This document shows, piece after piece, positions 1 through 5,738 of a DNA stretch of 5,738 bases. Made by a program: the position numbers and the translations under genes. The DNA comes from an uncultured Dyadobacter sp. (GTDB lineage: Bacteria > Bacteroidota > Bacteroidia > Cytophagales > Spirosomataceae). The stretch lies in the NCBI GenBank assembly GCA_946481035.1, contig CAMLNK010000314.1, forward strand, positions 1-5,738, read 5' to 3'. The notes beneath the pieces are model-generated. The model was not told the origin of the DNA. It saw nothing but the letters and a program-made list of their open reading frames with translations, and did not search any database. Within the stretch, counting starts at the first letter, position 1. The number at the start of each line of letters is the position of its first letter.

Positions 1-1
1 C

Positions 2-1885
2 ATTCTGATCGACGGCAAGCCTTCCGGGTTGGTGAGCATTAAGGGCGCGAGCGGACTGGCGCAGTTGCAGGGGAGTATGATTGAGCGGGTGGAGATTATT
101 ACCAATCCGTCGGCGCGTTATGAGGCTGAGGGGATGGGCGGCGTGATCAATATTGTTCTGAAAAAAGAGCGGAAAGAGGGGATCAACGGTTCATTCGACA
201 TTATTACCGGGCATCCTACCAATTTCGGAGGTGCGGCGAATGTGAACTACCGGAAGAAAAACCTGAATTTCTTCATCAATTACACGATGTCGTACCGCAA
301 CACGCCGGGCAGGAACTTTGTGTACCAGGAGCTTTACCGCAACGATTCCACCTTTATTATGGAGCGCGATATGAAAAGCAACCTGAAAGGAATGGCCAAT
401 AGCGCGCGCGGCGGTATCGATTATTATTTCAATTCCAAAAACGTCCTCACAGGCGCGTACACGTGGCGCACGAGCAAAGGCAAGCGGTTTTCGACGCTCA
501 ATTACCGTGATTACCTGTCGAGCCTCAGTAATATGACGAGCTACACCCGCCGGACCCAGGATGAAACGGAAACGGAGCCGAACTCGGAATATGCATTGAC
601 TTACAAGAAGACATTCAACCGGAAAGGGCAGGAGTTTACCGCCGACGTGCGCTACCTCGACAACTGGGAGGATTCGGACCAGTACTACCATGAAAATGTG
701 TACAAACCGGATGGCAGCCCGTCGGGAATTCCGCCGCTGTTGCAGCGTGCGGTAAACTATGAAACGGAGAAGCAGCTGCTTTTCCAGGCCGATTACGTGC
801 ATCCGTTTGGCAAAGACGGCAAGATCGAGGCCGGCGGGCGGAGCAGCTCGCGGGATATGACCAACGATTACACCGTAACCCAGCAAAACAGCGATGGCGG
901 CTGGACGACTTTGCCCGGACTGACCAACGATTTCCTTTACGAGGAGAATATCAATGCATTATATGGCATGATCGGCAACAAAACCGGTAAGTTTTCCTAC
1001 CAGGGAGGCGTGCGGGCCGAGTGGACGGGTGTTACCACCACGTTGAGGACTACCAATGAAGTGAATGCCCGCAAGTATGCCAATCTTTTCCCGAGTGTGC
1101 ACCTTACCTACGATTTTGCAAAGCAGAATGCATTCCAGCTGAGTTACAGCCGCCGCGTGCGCAGGCCGCAGTACAACGACCTGACTCCGTTCGCGACTTA
1201 CAGCGATAACCGCAATTATTGGAGTGGTAACCCCGACCTGAACCCGGAATTCACCAATGCATTTGAATTAGGACATATCAAATACCTGAACAAGGGCTCG
1301 CTGACGTCCTCGATCTACTATCGCCACACGAACGGCAAGATCATCAGCATCCGCACGGTAAACGAAGACGGCAGTTCGTACACCCGTCCCGAAAACCTGG
1401 GAACGGAAGATGCCTATGGGGCCGAATTTGCCGGTTCTTTCAATCCTTATCAGTGGTGGAAGCTCGACGGCAGCGCCAATTTCTTCCGCGCGATTACCGA
1501 CGGGACCGGCGTGGATGAGGAGTTTCAAAGCGATACATACAGCTGGTTTGTGCGTGCCATGTCGCGGTTTACACTTTGGAAAAACACGGATGTGCAGCTG
1601 AGAGGAAACTACGAAGCGCCGCAGCAGACGCCGCAAGGCCGCAGAAAGGCATTGGCGACGCTCGACCTGGCCGCAACGAGGGACATTCTGAAAGGAAACG
1701 GTACGCTGACGTTGACGGTGGTGGACGTTTTCAATTCCAGAAAATTCAGGTCGATCACCGAGGGCGCCAATTTCTACGCCCGTAACAGCTCCCAGGGCCG
1801 TTTGAGGCAGATTAACCTTACGTTGAACTACCGTTTGCACCAGGCTAAAAAGAAACCGAAAGAGAGCCTGGAAGGGGAGTTTTAA
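2..1885 (+). CDS. TonB-dependent receptor, outer membrane beta-barrel family (5'-truncated by window edge)
   Basis: This is the C-terminal 627 residues of an outer-membrane receptor that would import a ligand using TonB/ExbBD energy; the ligand cannot be told from the sequence. The frame is open from base 2 and begins inside the plug domain (ILIDGKPSGL), so the TTG at base 29 is an internal Leu codon and not a start. The conserved end of the plug, with ERVEIITNPSARYEAEG and GGVINIVLKK, lies at bases 83-166. The rest is an aromatic, alternating beta-strand barrel. It includes the family hallmark SYSRRVRRPQYNDL (about 1141-1182) and GNPDLNPEFTNAFELG (about 1225-1272), and a last strand INLTLNYRL followed by a charged tail rich in Lys and Glu. 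This matches the Bacteroidota 'outer membrane beta-barrel protein' family (PF14905 type). Such proteins usually also carry a signal peptide and a carboxypeptidase-regulatory-like domain, so roughly 150-200 residues are probably missing upstream. No SusD partner follows. The reading frame is intact to TAA at 1883-1885. Confidence 0.93.
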   Translation: MLIDGKPSGLVSIKGASGLAQLQGSMIERVEIITNPSARYEAEGMGGVINIVLKKERKEGINGSFDIITGHPTNFGGAANVNYRKKNLNFFINYTMSYRNTPGRNFVYQELYRNDSTFIMERDMKSNLKGMANSARGGIDYYFNSKNVLTGAYTWRTSKGKRFSTLNYRDYLSSLSNMTSYTRRTQDETETEPNSEYALTYKKTFNRKGQEFTADVRYLDNWEDSDQYYHENVYKPDGSPSGIPPLLQRAVNYETEKQLLFQADYVHPFGKDGKIEAGGRSSSRDMTNDYTVTQQNSDGGWTTLPGLTNDFLYEENINALYGMIGNKTGKFSYQGGVRAEWTGVTTTLRTTNEVNARKYANLFPSVHLTYDFAKQNAFQLSYSRRVRRPQYNDLTPFATYSDNRNYWSGNPDLNPEFTNAFELGHIKYLNKGSLTSSIYYRHTNGKIISIRTVNEDGSSYTRPENLGTEDAYGAEFAGSFNPYQWWKLDGSANFFRAITDGTGVDEEFQSDTYSWFVRAMSRFTLWKNTDVQLRGNYEAPQQTPQGRRKALATLDLAATRDILKGNGTLTLTVVDVFNSRKFRSITEGANFYARNSSQGRLRQINLTLNYRLHQAKKKPKESLEGEF

Positions 1886-2022
1886 TGCAAATTAAATTTA
1901 GTTTACGGTTTTTATTATTTACCTTGTATACTCTTACAAAGGGATTGATCGCTACTGTACCTCGATTAGGCTGAATGTATTGAGCAACGTTATGTTATTT
2001 CATGAATACTTAAATTCGGGTT
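1886..2022. other. AT-rich intergenic gap, probable promoter region of the response regulator-kinase operon
   Basis: This 137-bp gap separates the receptor stop from the response-regulator start and is clearly richer in A/T than the flanking genes. The next promoter most likely lies here because the genes on either side are functionally unrelated. I see no good match to the Bacteroidota promoter (TTTG, then TAnnTTTG about 20 bp downstream). A sigma70-like TATACT sits at 1927-1932 with only a poor -35 (TTTACG, 1902-1907, 19-bp spacer). An imperfect palindrome overlaps it (1922-1941). No rho-independent terminator for the receptor is visible. A 29-codon ORF (1885-1974) starts in the receptor stop codon and is described in the findings. 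Confidence 0.35.
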
Positions 2023-2472
2023 ATGAGCACAAAACCAAAGAAATCTATTTTCCTGGCCGACGACGATGAGGATGATTGCCTGCTGTTTGAGGACGCGCTC
2101 AGGGAAGTGAACACTTCCGCCGAGCTCCTGACGGCGAGTGACGGGGTAGAGCTGATTGACCTGATGGAGAAAACAGTGCCGCCTCCGCCGGACGTCATTT
2201 TTCTGGACTTGAATATGCCCCGCAAAAATGGTTTCGAATGCCTCGATTATATCCGCAAGACCAAAGCCTGGGAGCATATACCGATCGTGATTTTCTCGAC
2301 CACCGGCCAGGAGGAAATGGTGCGGAAAGTGCATGAAAAAGGTGCTAATTTCTTCATCCGCAAACCGGGATCGTTCCCCAAGCTGAAACAAGCGATTAAA
2401 CAAATTCTGGATATCGACTGGACCAAGCATAGCTGGACACCGGCGCCGGAAAACTTTTATTATCAATATTGA
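2023..2472 (+). CDS. Single-domain response regulator (stand-alone receiver, Rcp1-like)
   Basis: This 149-residue cytoplasmic protein is a lone CheY-like receiver. It would take phosphate on Asp62 (FLDLNMP, residues 60-66). The Mg2+-binding acidic cluster is at Asp13-Asp14-Asp15 in LADDDEDD. The switch Ser/Thr is in IFSTTG (Ser92 or Thr93), the conserved Lys is Lys114 in RKP, and Phe110/Phe111 occupy the aromatic switch area, so all catalytic positions are present. There is no DNA-binding, enzymatic or HPt domain. The receiver ends near residue 130 and is followed by a short aromatic tail (Trp133, Trp138, Phe145, Tyr146, Tyr147, Tyr149). The start is ATG 2023; an in-frame TAA at 2011-2013 rules out any earlier start. 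There is no Shine-Dalgarno sequence, which is normal for Bacteroidota. The histidine kinase follows 53 bp downstream on the same strand and is the obvious cognate partner. By analogy with Rcp1-type regulators it probably acts by protein contact or as a phosphorelay step; that is inference. Confidence 0.93.
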   Translation: MSTKPKKSIFLADDDEDDCLLFEDALREVNTSAELLTASDGVELIDLMEKTVPPPPDVIFLDLNMPRKNGFECLDYIRKTKAWEHIPIVIFSTTGQEEMVRKVHEKGANFFIRKPGSFPKLKQAIKQILDIDWTKHSWTPAPENFYYQY

Positions 2473-2479
2473 CTTCTCA

Positions 2480-2537
2480 CGACTTGTCCGCTTATTTTTG
2501 AAAATACCTTCTTCATTGAAAACAGGTGGACAAGTCG
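2480..2537 (+). promoter_or_regulatory. Inverted repeat enclosing the kinase GTG start (possible translation-control hairpin)
   Basis: The arm CGACTTGTCC (2480-2489) is repeated as a perfect inverted copy at 2528-2537. In RNA the stem can extend inward to 2493/2524 through G-U, C-G, U-G and U-A pairs, giving 14 pairs around a 30-base AT-rich loop. The GTG start codon (2526-2528) lies within the 3' arm, so the folded form would hide the start of the kinase. No U-tract follows, so it is not a rho-independent terminator. Whether it acts as a hairpin, as a protein site with two half-sites, or is a coincidence cannot be decided from one sequence. Confidence 0.3.
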
Positions 2538-4895
2538 AAAAACATCCAAAATGCTGCGCTCGACAACGCGGCACTTGCCAACGAAAGTAAATTCAGGAAC
2601 ACCGTAAAGCAGGCACCCGTGGGCATAGTCATCCTGCGCGGGGAGGATTTTGTGGTCGAAATGGCCAATGATGCCTATCTGCAAATAGTCGACCGCGCGG
2701 AAGCGGAACTGGCCGGGAAATCGCTTTTCGCCGGGCTTCCCGAAGTACGGGAGAAAGTGGAGCCGATCCTTCTCAATGTGCTGCGGACCGGCATCGCTTA
2801 TCATGGCAATGAGTTCGAGGTGACGATCCGTCGATTCGGGCAGCCCGGGATTTGCTATTTTAATTTTGTATACCAACCGCTTTTTGAAGAAGATGCTGAG
2901 AATGCATCCGGCATTATCGTGGTGGCTACGGAGGTAACGCAGCAAGTTTTGTCCAAACAGGGTCTTCAACAAAGTGAAAACCAGTTTCGGAATCTCGTCA
3001 CACAATCGCAGTTCGCGAAGGCTGTTTTCAAAGGCCCGGAGCATGTGATCAGCATCGCCAATGAGAGCATGCTCCATATCTGGCGGCGCCGGCTCGACGA
3101 AGTAGTGGGAGAGAAGCTGGTCGATGTTTTTCCGGAACTGAAAGGGCAGAAATTCATCGGGCTTTTGGATGAAGTTTATAGCAGTGCAAAAATCTATCGG
3201 GAAAATGAGGCGGTCGCTTACGTCGACGGTCCGGGTGGCTTGAAGAAGCATTACCTTGATTTTCAATATGCCCCCATATTTGAAATGGACGGCAGCGTTT
3301 CGGGCATTATGGTGTCGGTGAACGATGTGACCGACAAAGTAACGCTGCGTCAGCAGTACGCCGAGACGGCAGCCCGTCTTTCCATGGCCACGGAAGGGAC
3401 ACGCCTTGCGACTTGGGACCTTGACATCGAGACGATGGAGATCATCCATTCCGGAAGGATGGCAGTGATTTTGGGCTTTGACGAGCATGCTGTGCTCACC
3501 CACCGCGAAATGCGCGACCGGGTCCATCCCGAAGATCGCCAGGCTATCGTTGAAAAGGCATTCCAGACGGCGCTGGAAACGGGTATTTACTATTACGAAG
3601 CGCGGATTGTACACCCCGATCAGTCGATCCACTGGGTACGGACGCAGGGGAAGGTGTTTTTCGACGAAGAAAATGTGCCGCAGCGGATGCTGGGGACAAT
3701 GATGGATATTACCGACCGCAAAGAATCGGAGCTCGCCCTGAAAACCAGCGAAGGGAAGTTCAGAACACTCGCGGACTCAATGCCGCAGTTTGTCTGGACG
3801 GCGGATGCGCAGGGTAGCATTACCTATTTCAACCGATCGCTGCTCGACTATTCCGGTTTTGGCATAGAAGAGCTGGAAAGGGATGGCTGGTTGCCGTTGG
3901 TGCATCCCGACGACATCGGAGGAAGTGTAAACTCATGGATTACCTCCGTTACCGAAGGAACCGAATACCTGTTCGAACACCGGCTGAAACGCTTCGATGG
4001 TGAATACCGGTGGTATCAATGCCGCGCTATTCCCCAGTATAATGTGCACGGCATGATCGAAACGTGGGTGGGTACGAGCCTGGATATTCACGATAGCCGC
4101 CTGTTTATCGATCAGCTCGAAACCAAAGTGCAGGAGCGGACGCAGCAGCTGCTCGTTGCGAACAATGAGCTCGTGCGTACGAACATGGAACTCGCGCAAT
4201 TCGCATACGTAGCCAGCCACGATTTGCAGGAGCCGTTGCGGAAGATCCAGACATTTGCGACGCGCATTCTTGAAACCGAAAACGACAATCTTTCGGAGCG
4301 CGGCAAGGATTATTTTCATCGCATGCAGGCGTCGTCTACGCGCATGCAACAGCTGATCGTCGATTTGCTGGCCTTCTCACGCGCTAATGTTGCTGAAAAG
4401 CATCTCGAAAGTGCGGATTTGAACCAGTTGTTACAAAATGTAAAAGAGCAGCTGGGAGATGTCATACAGGCCGAAAATGCCGTCGTCAAGAGCGATACGC
4501 TGCCTGTGAGGGAGGTCATCGTTTACCAGTTCGAGCAATTGTTTATGAACCTGATCGCAAATGCGCTCAAATTTATCGGCCCCGAAAGAGCACCGGTGAT
4601 CGAGATTCGTTGCGGCGAAGTGCCTGGTGCGGCCATTCCGCTTGCCGGTGCCGACGCGGCGGGGCATTATCAATACATTTCGTTCGCCGATAATGGAATA
4701 GGGTTCGACCCTCAATATAAAGACCGCATTTTTCAGGTATTTCAAAGACTGCACAACCGCTCGGCTTATGAAGGCACCGGCATTGGTCTGGCTATTTGCA
4801 AGAAAATCGTTGAAAACCACAAGGGGTTGATCGACGCCATCGGCAAGCCGGGCATCGGCTCGACTTTCATTATTTACCTGCCCGTGGAATCCTGA
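2526..4895 (+). CDS. Soluble multi-PAS sensor histidine kinase (4 PAS, HisKA, HATPase_c)
   Basis: This 789-residue protein is a sensor kinase that would autophosphorylate on His565 and pass the phosphate to a receiver, most likely the upstream response regulator. There is no signal peptide or membrane segment, so it should be cytoplasmic. Four PAS domains occupy about residues 21-138, 152-271, 284-398 (PAS_3 type with HPEDR) and 411-522 (HPDD). A helical linker (about 525-557) leads to the HisKA domain with ASHDLQEPLRKI, in which His565 is encoded at 4218-4220. The HATPase domain has the N box around Asn675/Asn679, the G1 box DNGIGF (722-727), the F box FQVFQRLH (736-743), the G2 box GTGIGLA (750-756) and a final GIGSTF (776-781). 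This core resembles that of phytochrome-like kinases, but no GAF or PHY domain is present. The start is GTG 2526: an in-frame TGA at 2517-2519 leaves no earlier option, and the next in-frame ATG (Met46) would cut into PAS1. No Shine-Dalgarno sequence is visible. The stimulus is unknown. Confidence 0.93.
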   Translation: MDKSKNIQNAALDNAALANESKFRNTVKQAPVGIVILRGEDFVVEMANDAYLQIVDRAEAELAGKSLFAGLPEVREKVEPILLNVLRTGIAYHGNEFEVTIRRFGQPGICYFNFVYQPLFEEDAENASGIIVVATEVTQQVLSKQGLQQSENQFRNLVTQSQFAKAVFKGPEHVISIANESMLHIWRRRLDEVVGEKLVDVFPELKGQKFIGLLDEVYSSAKIYRENEAVAYVDGPGGLKKHYLDFQYAPIFEMDGSVSGIMVSVNDVTDKVTLRQQYAETAARLSMATEGTRLATWDLDIETMEIIHSGRMAVILGFDEHAVLTHREMRDRVHPEDRQAIVEKAFQTALETGIYYYEARIVHPDQSIHWVRTQGKVFFDEENVPQRMLGTMMDITDRKESELALKTSEGKFRTLADSMPQFVWTADAQGSITYFNRSLLDYSGFGIEELERDGWLPLVHPDDIGGSVNSWITSVTEGTEYLFEHRLKRFDGEYRWYQCRAIPQYNVHGMIETWVGTSLDIHDSRLFIDQLETKVQERTQQLLVANNELVRTNMELAQFAYVASHDLQEPLRKIQTFATRILETENDNLSERGKDYFHRMQASSTRMQQLIVDLLAFSRANVAEKHLESADLNQLLQNVKEQLGDVIQAENAVVKSDTLPVREVIVYQFEQLFMNLIANALKFIGPERAPVIEIRCGEVPGAAIPLAGADAAGHYQYISFADNGIGFDPQYKDRIFQVFQRLHNRSAYEGTGIGLAICKKIVENHKGLIDAIGKPGIGSTFIIYLPVES

Positions 4896-5738
4896 TTGCG
4901 AGCGGCGGTCAGCTTTTTACGACCGGTGTAAGTAATTGCAATGCCGATGAGGATAATGACGCCGCCGCCGATCATTTGCGGGGTTATTTTTTCTCCAATA
5001 AAAATCCACGCGAAAAGCCCGGTCACGATTGCCTGGCTTAAAAGGCCGAGCGAAACACTTTTGGCATCCATTTGCTTCATCGCGGCATTGATCGTCAGCC
5101 AGCCGATGAGCTGGCAAACCAGTCCCTGCACCACAAAAACGCCCCAGACCACCGGTTCGAAATGCCAGATAGGCTGGTTGAAAATGAGACATATTACGAA
5201 CAGGTAAATGCTCGACACCGCCATACTGACCGTCATAAAACTGACGATATCTATTTTGTTTAAAACCGTTTTGCTGATCAGTATGTAGGAGGCGTAAAGT
5301 ACTCCTGAAAGCATTGCAAGCGCAAATCCCAGGTCGAGTTTCATCGTAGTAAATGTCTCGATTCCAATTAGAATGATCATTCCAATAATCGCTAACAACG
5401 TGCCAAGCCAGAAGCGCGGGCCGGGTTTGTCGGGTAGGAACAGGAACGTGCCTACGCCCACCCACACAGGCGAAAGGTTTGTCAGCAGCGTAGCCTGCGT
5501 GGCATTGGAATAATGAATGGAGAGGTTCCAAACTGCGATATCACTCGCAAAAATGATCCCGCAAAGCACGATAGGAAGCCAGAGCGAGTTGGTAGGTAAT
5601 GTGAATTTTCTGCGAAATAGCACATAGGGCAGCAGGAACAATAGCCCGAGAAGCATCCGGTAAAATGCGGAAGTAACGCCCGACACCGGCGCCCATTTCA
5701 CGAGTACTGGGAAAATACTGATGCTGATGATCCCGATA
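4874..5738 (-). CDS. EamA/DMT-superfamily membrane transporter (5'-truncated by window edge)
   Basis: This is an inner-membrane protein of the drug/metabolite transporter superfamily, with 287 complete codons visible. The frame stays open to the right edge, where it reads GIISISIFPVLVKWAPVSG, so the GTG at 5701-5699 is an internal Val and the true start lies beyond 5738. Only a few to about 20 residues should be missing, since EamA proteins are usually near 290-310. Ten hydrophobic segments are recognisable (the first partial), arranged as two EamA repeats of five helices. Repeat 1 shows NATQATLLTNLSPVWVG and repeat 2 shows SLGLLSQAIVTGLFAWIF followed by GEKITPQ, both family signatures. The basic loop FRRKF after helix 2 and the Lys/Arg-rich C-terminal tail fit a cytoplasmic C-terminus. 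Members export amino acids, metabolites or drugs; the substrate cannot be inferred here. The stop (TAA, read from 4876 to 4874) lies inside the convergent kinase gene, giving a 22-bp tail-to-tail overlap. Confidence 0.93.
   Translation of the reverse strand, partial: IGIISISIFPVLVKWAPVSGVTSAFYRMLLGLLFLLPYVLFRRKFTLPTNSLWLPIVLCGIIFASDIAVWNLSIHYSNATQATLLTNLSPVWVGVGTFLFLPDKPGPRFWLGTLLAIIGMIILIGIETFTTMKLDLGFALAMLSGVLYASYILISKTVLNKIDIVSFMTVSMAVSSIYLFVICLIFNQPIWHFEPVVWGVFVVQGLVCQLIGWLTINAAMKQMDAKSVSLGLLSQAIVTGLFAWIFIGEKITPQMIGGGVIILIGIAITYTGRKKLTAARNQDSTGR

Noticed and set aside
191..886. Antisense open frame of 231 codons inside the receptor gene.
   Set aside because: The plus frame carries convincing receptor barrel sequence throughout. 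The antisense product has no recognisable motif and is rich in Arg/Val as expected from a shadow; the same applies to the frame at 1268-1840.
1992..2069. A 25-codon ORF starting upstream and overlapping the start of the response regulator, and a three-codon ORF at 2002-2013.
   Set aside because: Neither has a Shine-Dalgarno sequence or recognisable content. The first overlaps the receiver's acidic-cluster codons out of frame; both are as expected by chance in AT-rich DNA.
2463..3632. A long antisense reading frame (389 codons, minus strand) across the intergenic gap and the first half of the kinase gene.
   Set aside because: It lies opposite a kinase with clear PAS domains in the plus frame, has no recognisable domain, and its composition (many His, Arg, Phe) is that of a codon shadow.
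4613..4667. Ala/Gly-rich stretch between the N and G1 boxes of the kinase, considered as an unusual insertion.
   Set aside because: Kinases of this subfamily commonly have a variable loop at this place; the flanking ATP-binding motifs are intact.
4841..4860. Small GC-rich hairpin (AGCCG / CGGCT arms at 4846-4850 and 4856-4860) near the kinase 3' end, considered as a terminator.
   Set aside because: It lies inside the kinase coding sequence (the GKPGIG region of the ATPase domain) and has no T-tract on either strand, so it does not qualify as a rho-independent terminator.
4896..4917. GC-rich stretch followed by five T after the kinase stop, considered as a terminator.
   Set aside because: Only a four-pair stem with one wobble can be drawn, and the region is coding for the transporter C-terminus (codons for Lys-Lys account for the T run).
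4917..5531. A second minus-strand frame of 204 codons within the transporter gene.
   Set aside because: It is shifted against the EamA transporter frame, which shows ten membrane helices and both repeat signatures; the alternative product is polar and unrecognisable.

Overview
The window looks like chromosomal DNA of a Bacteroidota bacterium, most likely order Cytophagales (Dyadobacter/Spirosoma-like; the genus is a guess). The pointers are a TonB-dependent receptor of the Bacteroidota 'outer membrane beta-barrel' type, a single-domain response regulator paired with a multi-PAS soluble histidine kinase, gene starts without Shine-Dalgarno sequences, and a moderate GC content with AT-rich intergenic DNA. 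I see no RNA gene, insertion sequence, CRISPR array, phage gene or sign of recent transfer.

Layout. Bases 2-1885 (+) are the C-terminal part of an outer-membrane TonB-dependent receptor whose start lies before the window. A 137-bp AT-rich gap (1886-2022) follows and probably carries the promoter of the next two genes. Bases 2023-2472 (+) encode a 149-residue stand-alone receiver domain, and 2526-4895 (+) a 789-residue soluble histidine kinase with four PAS domains and a complete HisKA/HATPase core. The two are 53 bp apart in the same direction and read as a two-component operon. Bases 4874-5738 (-) are an EamA/DMT-family membrane transporter that runs off the right edge. Its 3' end overlaps the 3' end of the kinase gene by 22 bp.

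How the genes work together. The kinase probably senses a cytoplasmic cue through its PAS array and phosphorylates the neighbouring receiver. The receiver has no DNA-binding output, so it must act by protein contact or pass phosphate onward, as Rcp1-type partners of phytochrome-like kinases do. Nothing in the sequence ties the receptor or the transporter functionally to this pair.

The gene content is ordinary for the group and I found no clear new system. The most notable small-scale signal is a perfect 10-bp inverted repeat (2480-2489 / 2528-2537), extendable to 14 pairs with two G-U pairs, that would enclose the kinase's GTG start codon in a hairpin. Both end genes are truncated only by the window edges: the first ATG-like codons inside them (TTG at 29, GTG at 5701 on the minus strand) are internal codons.
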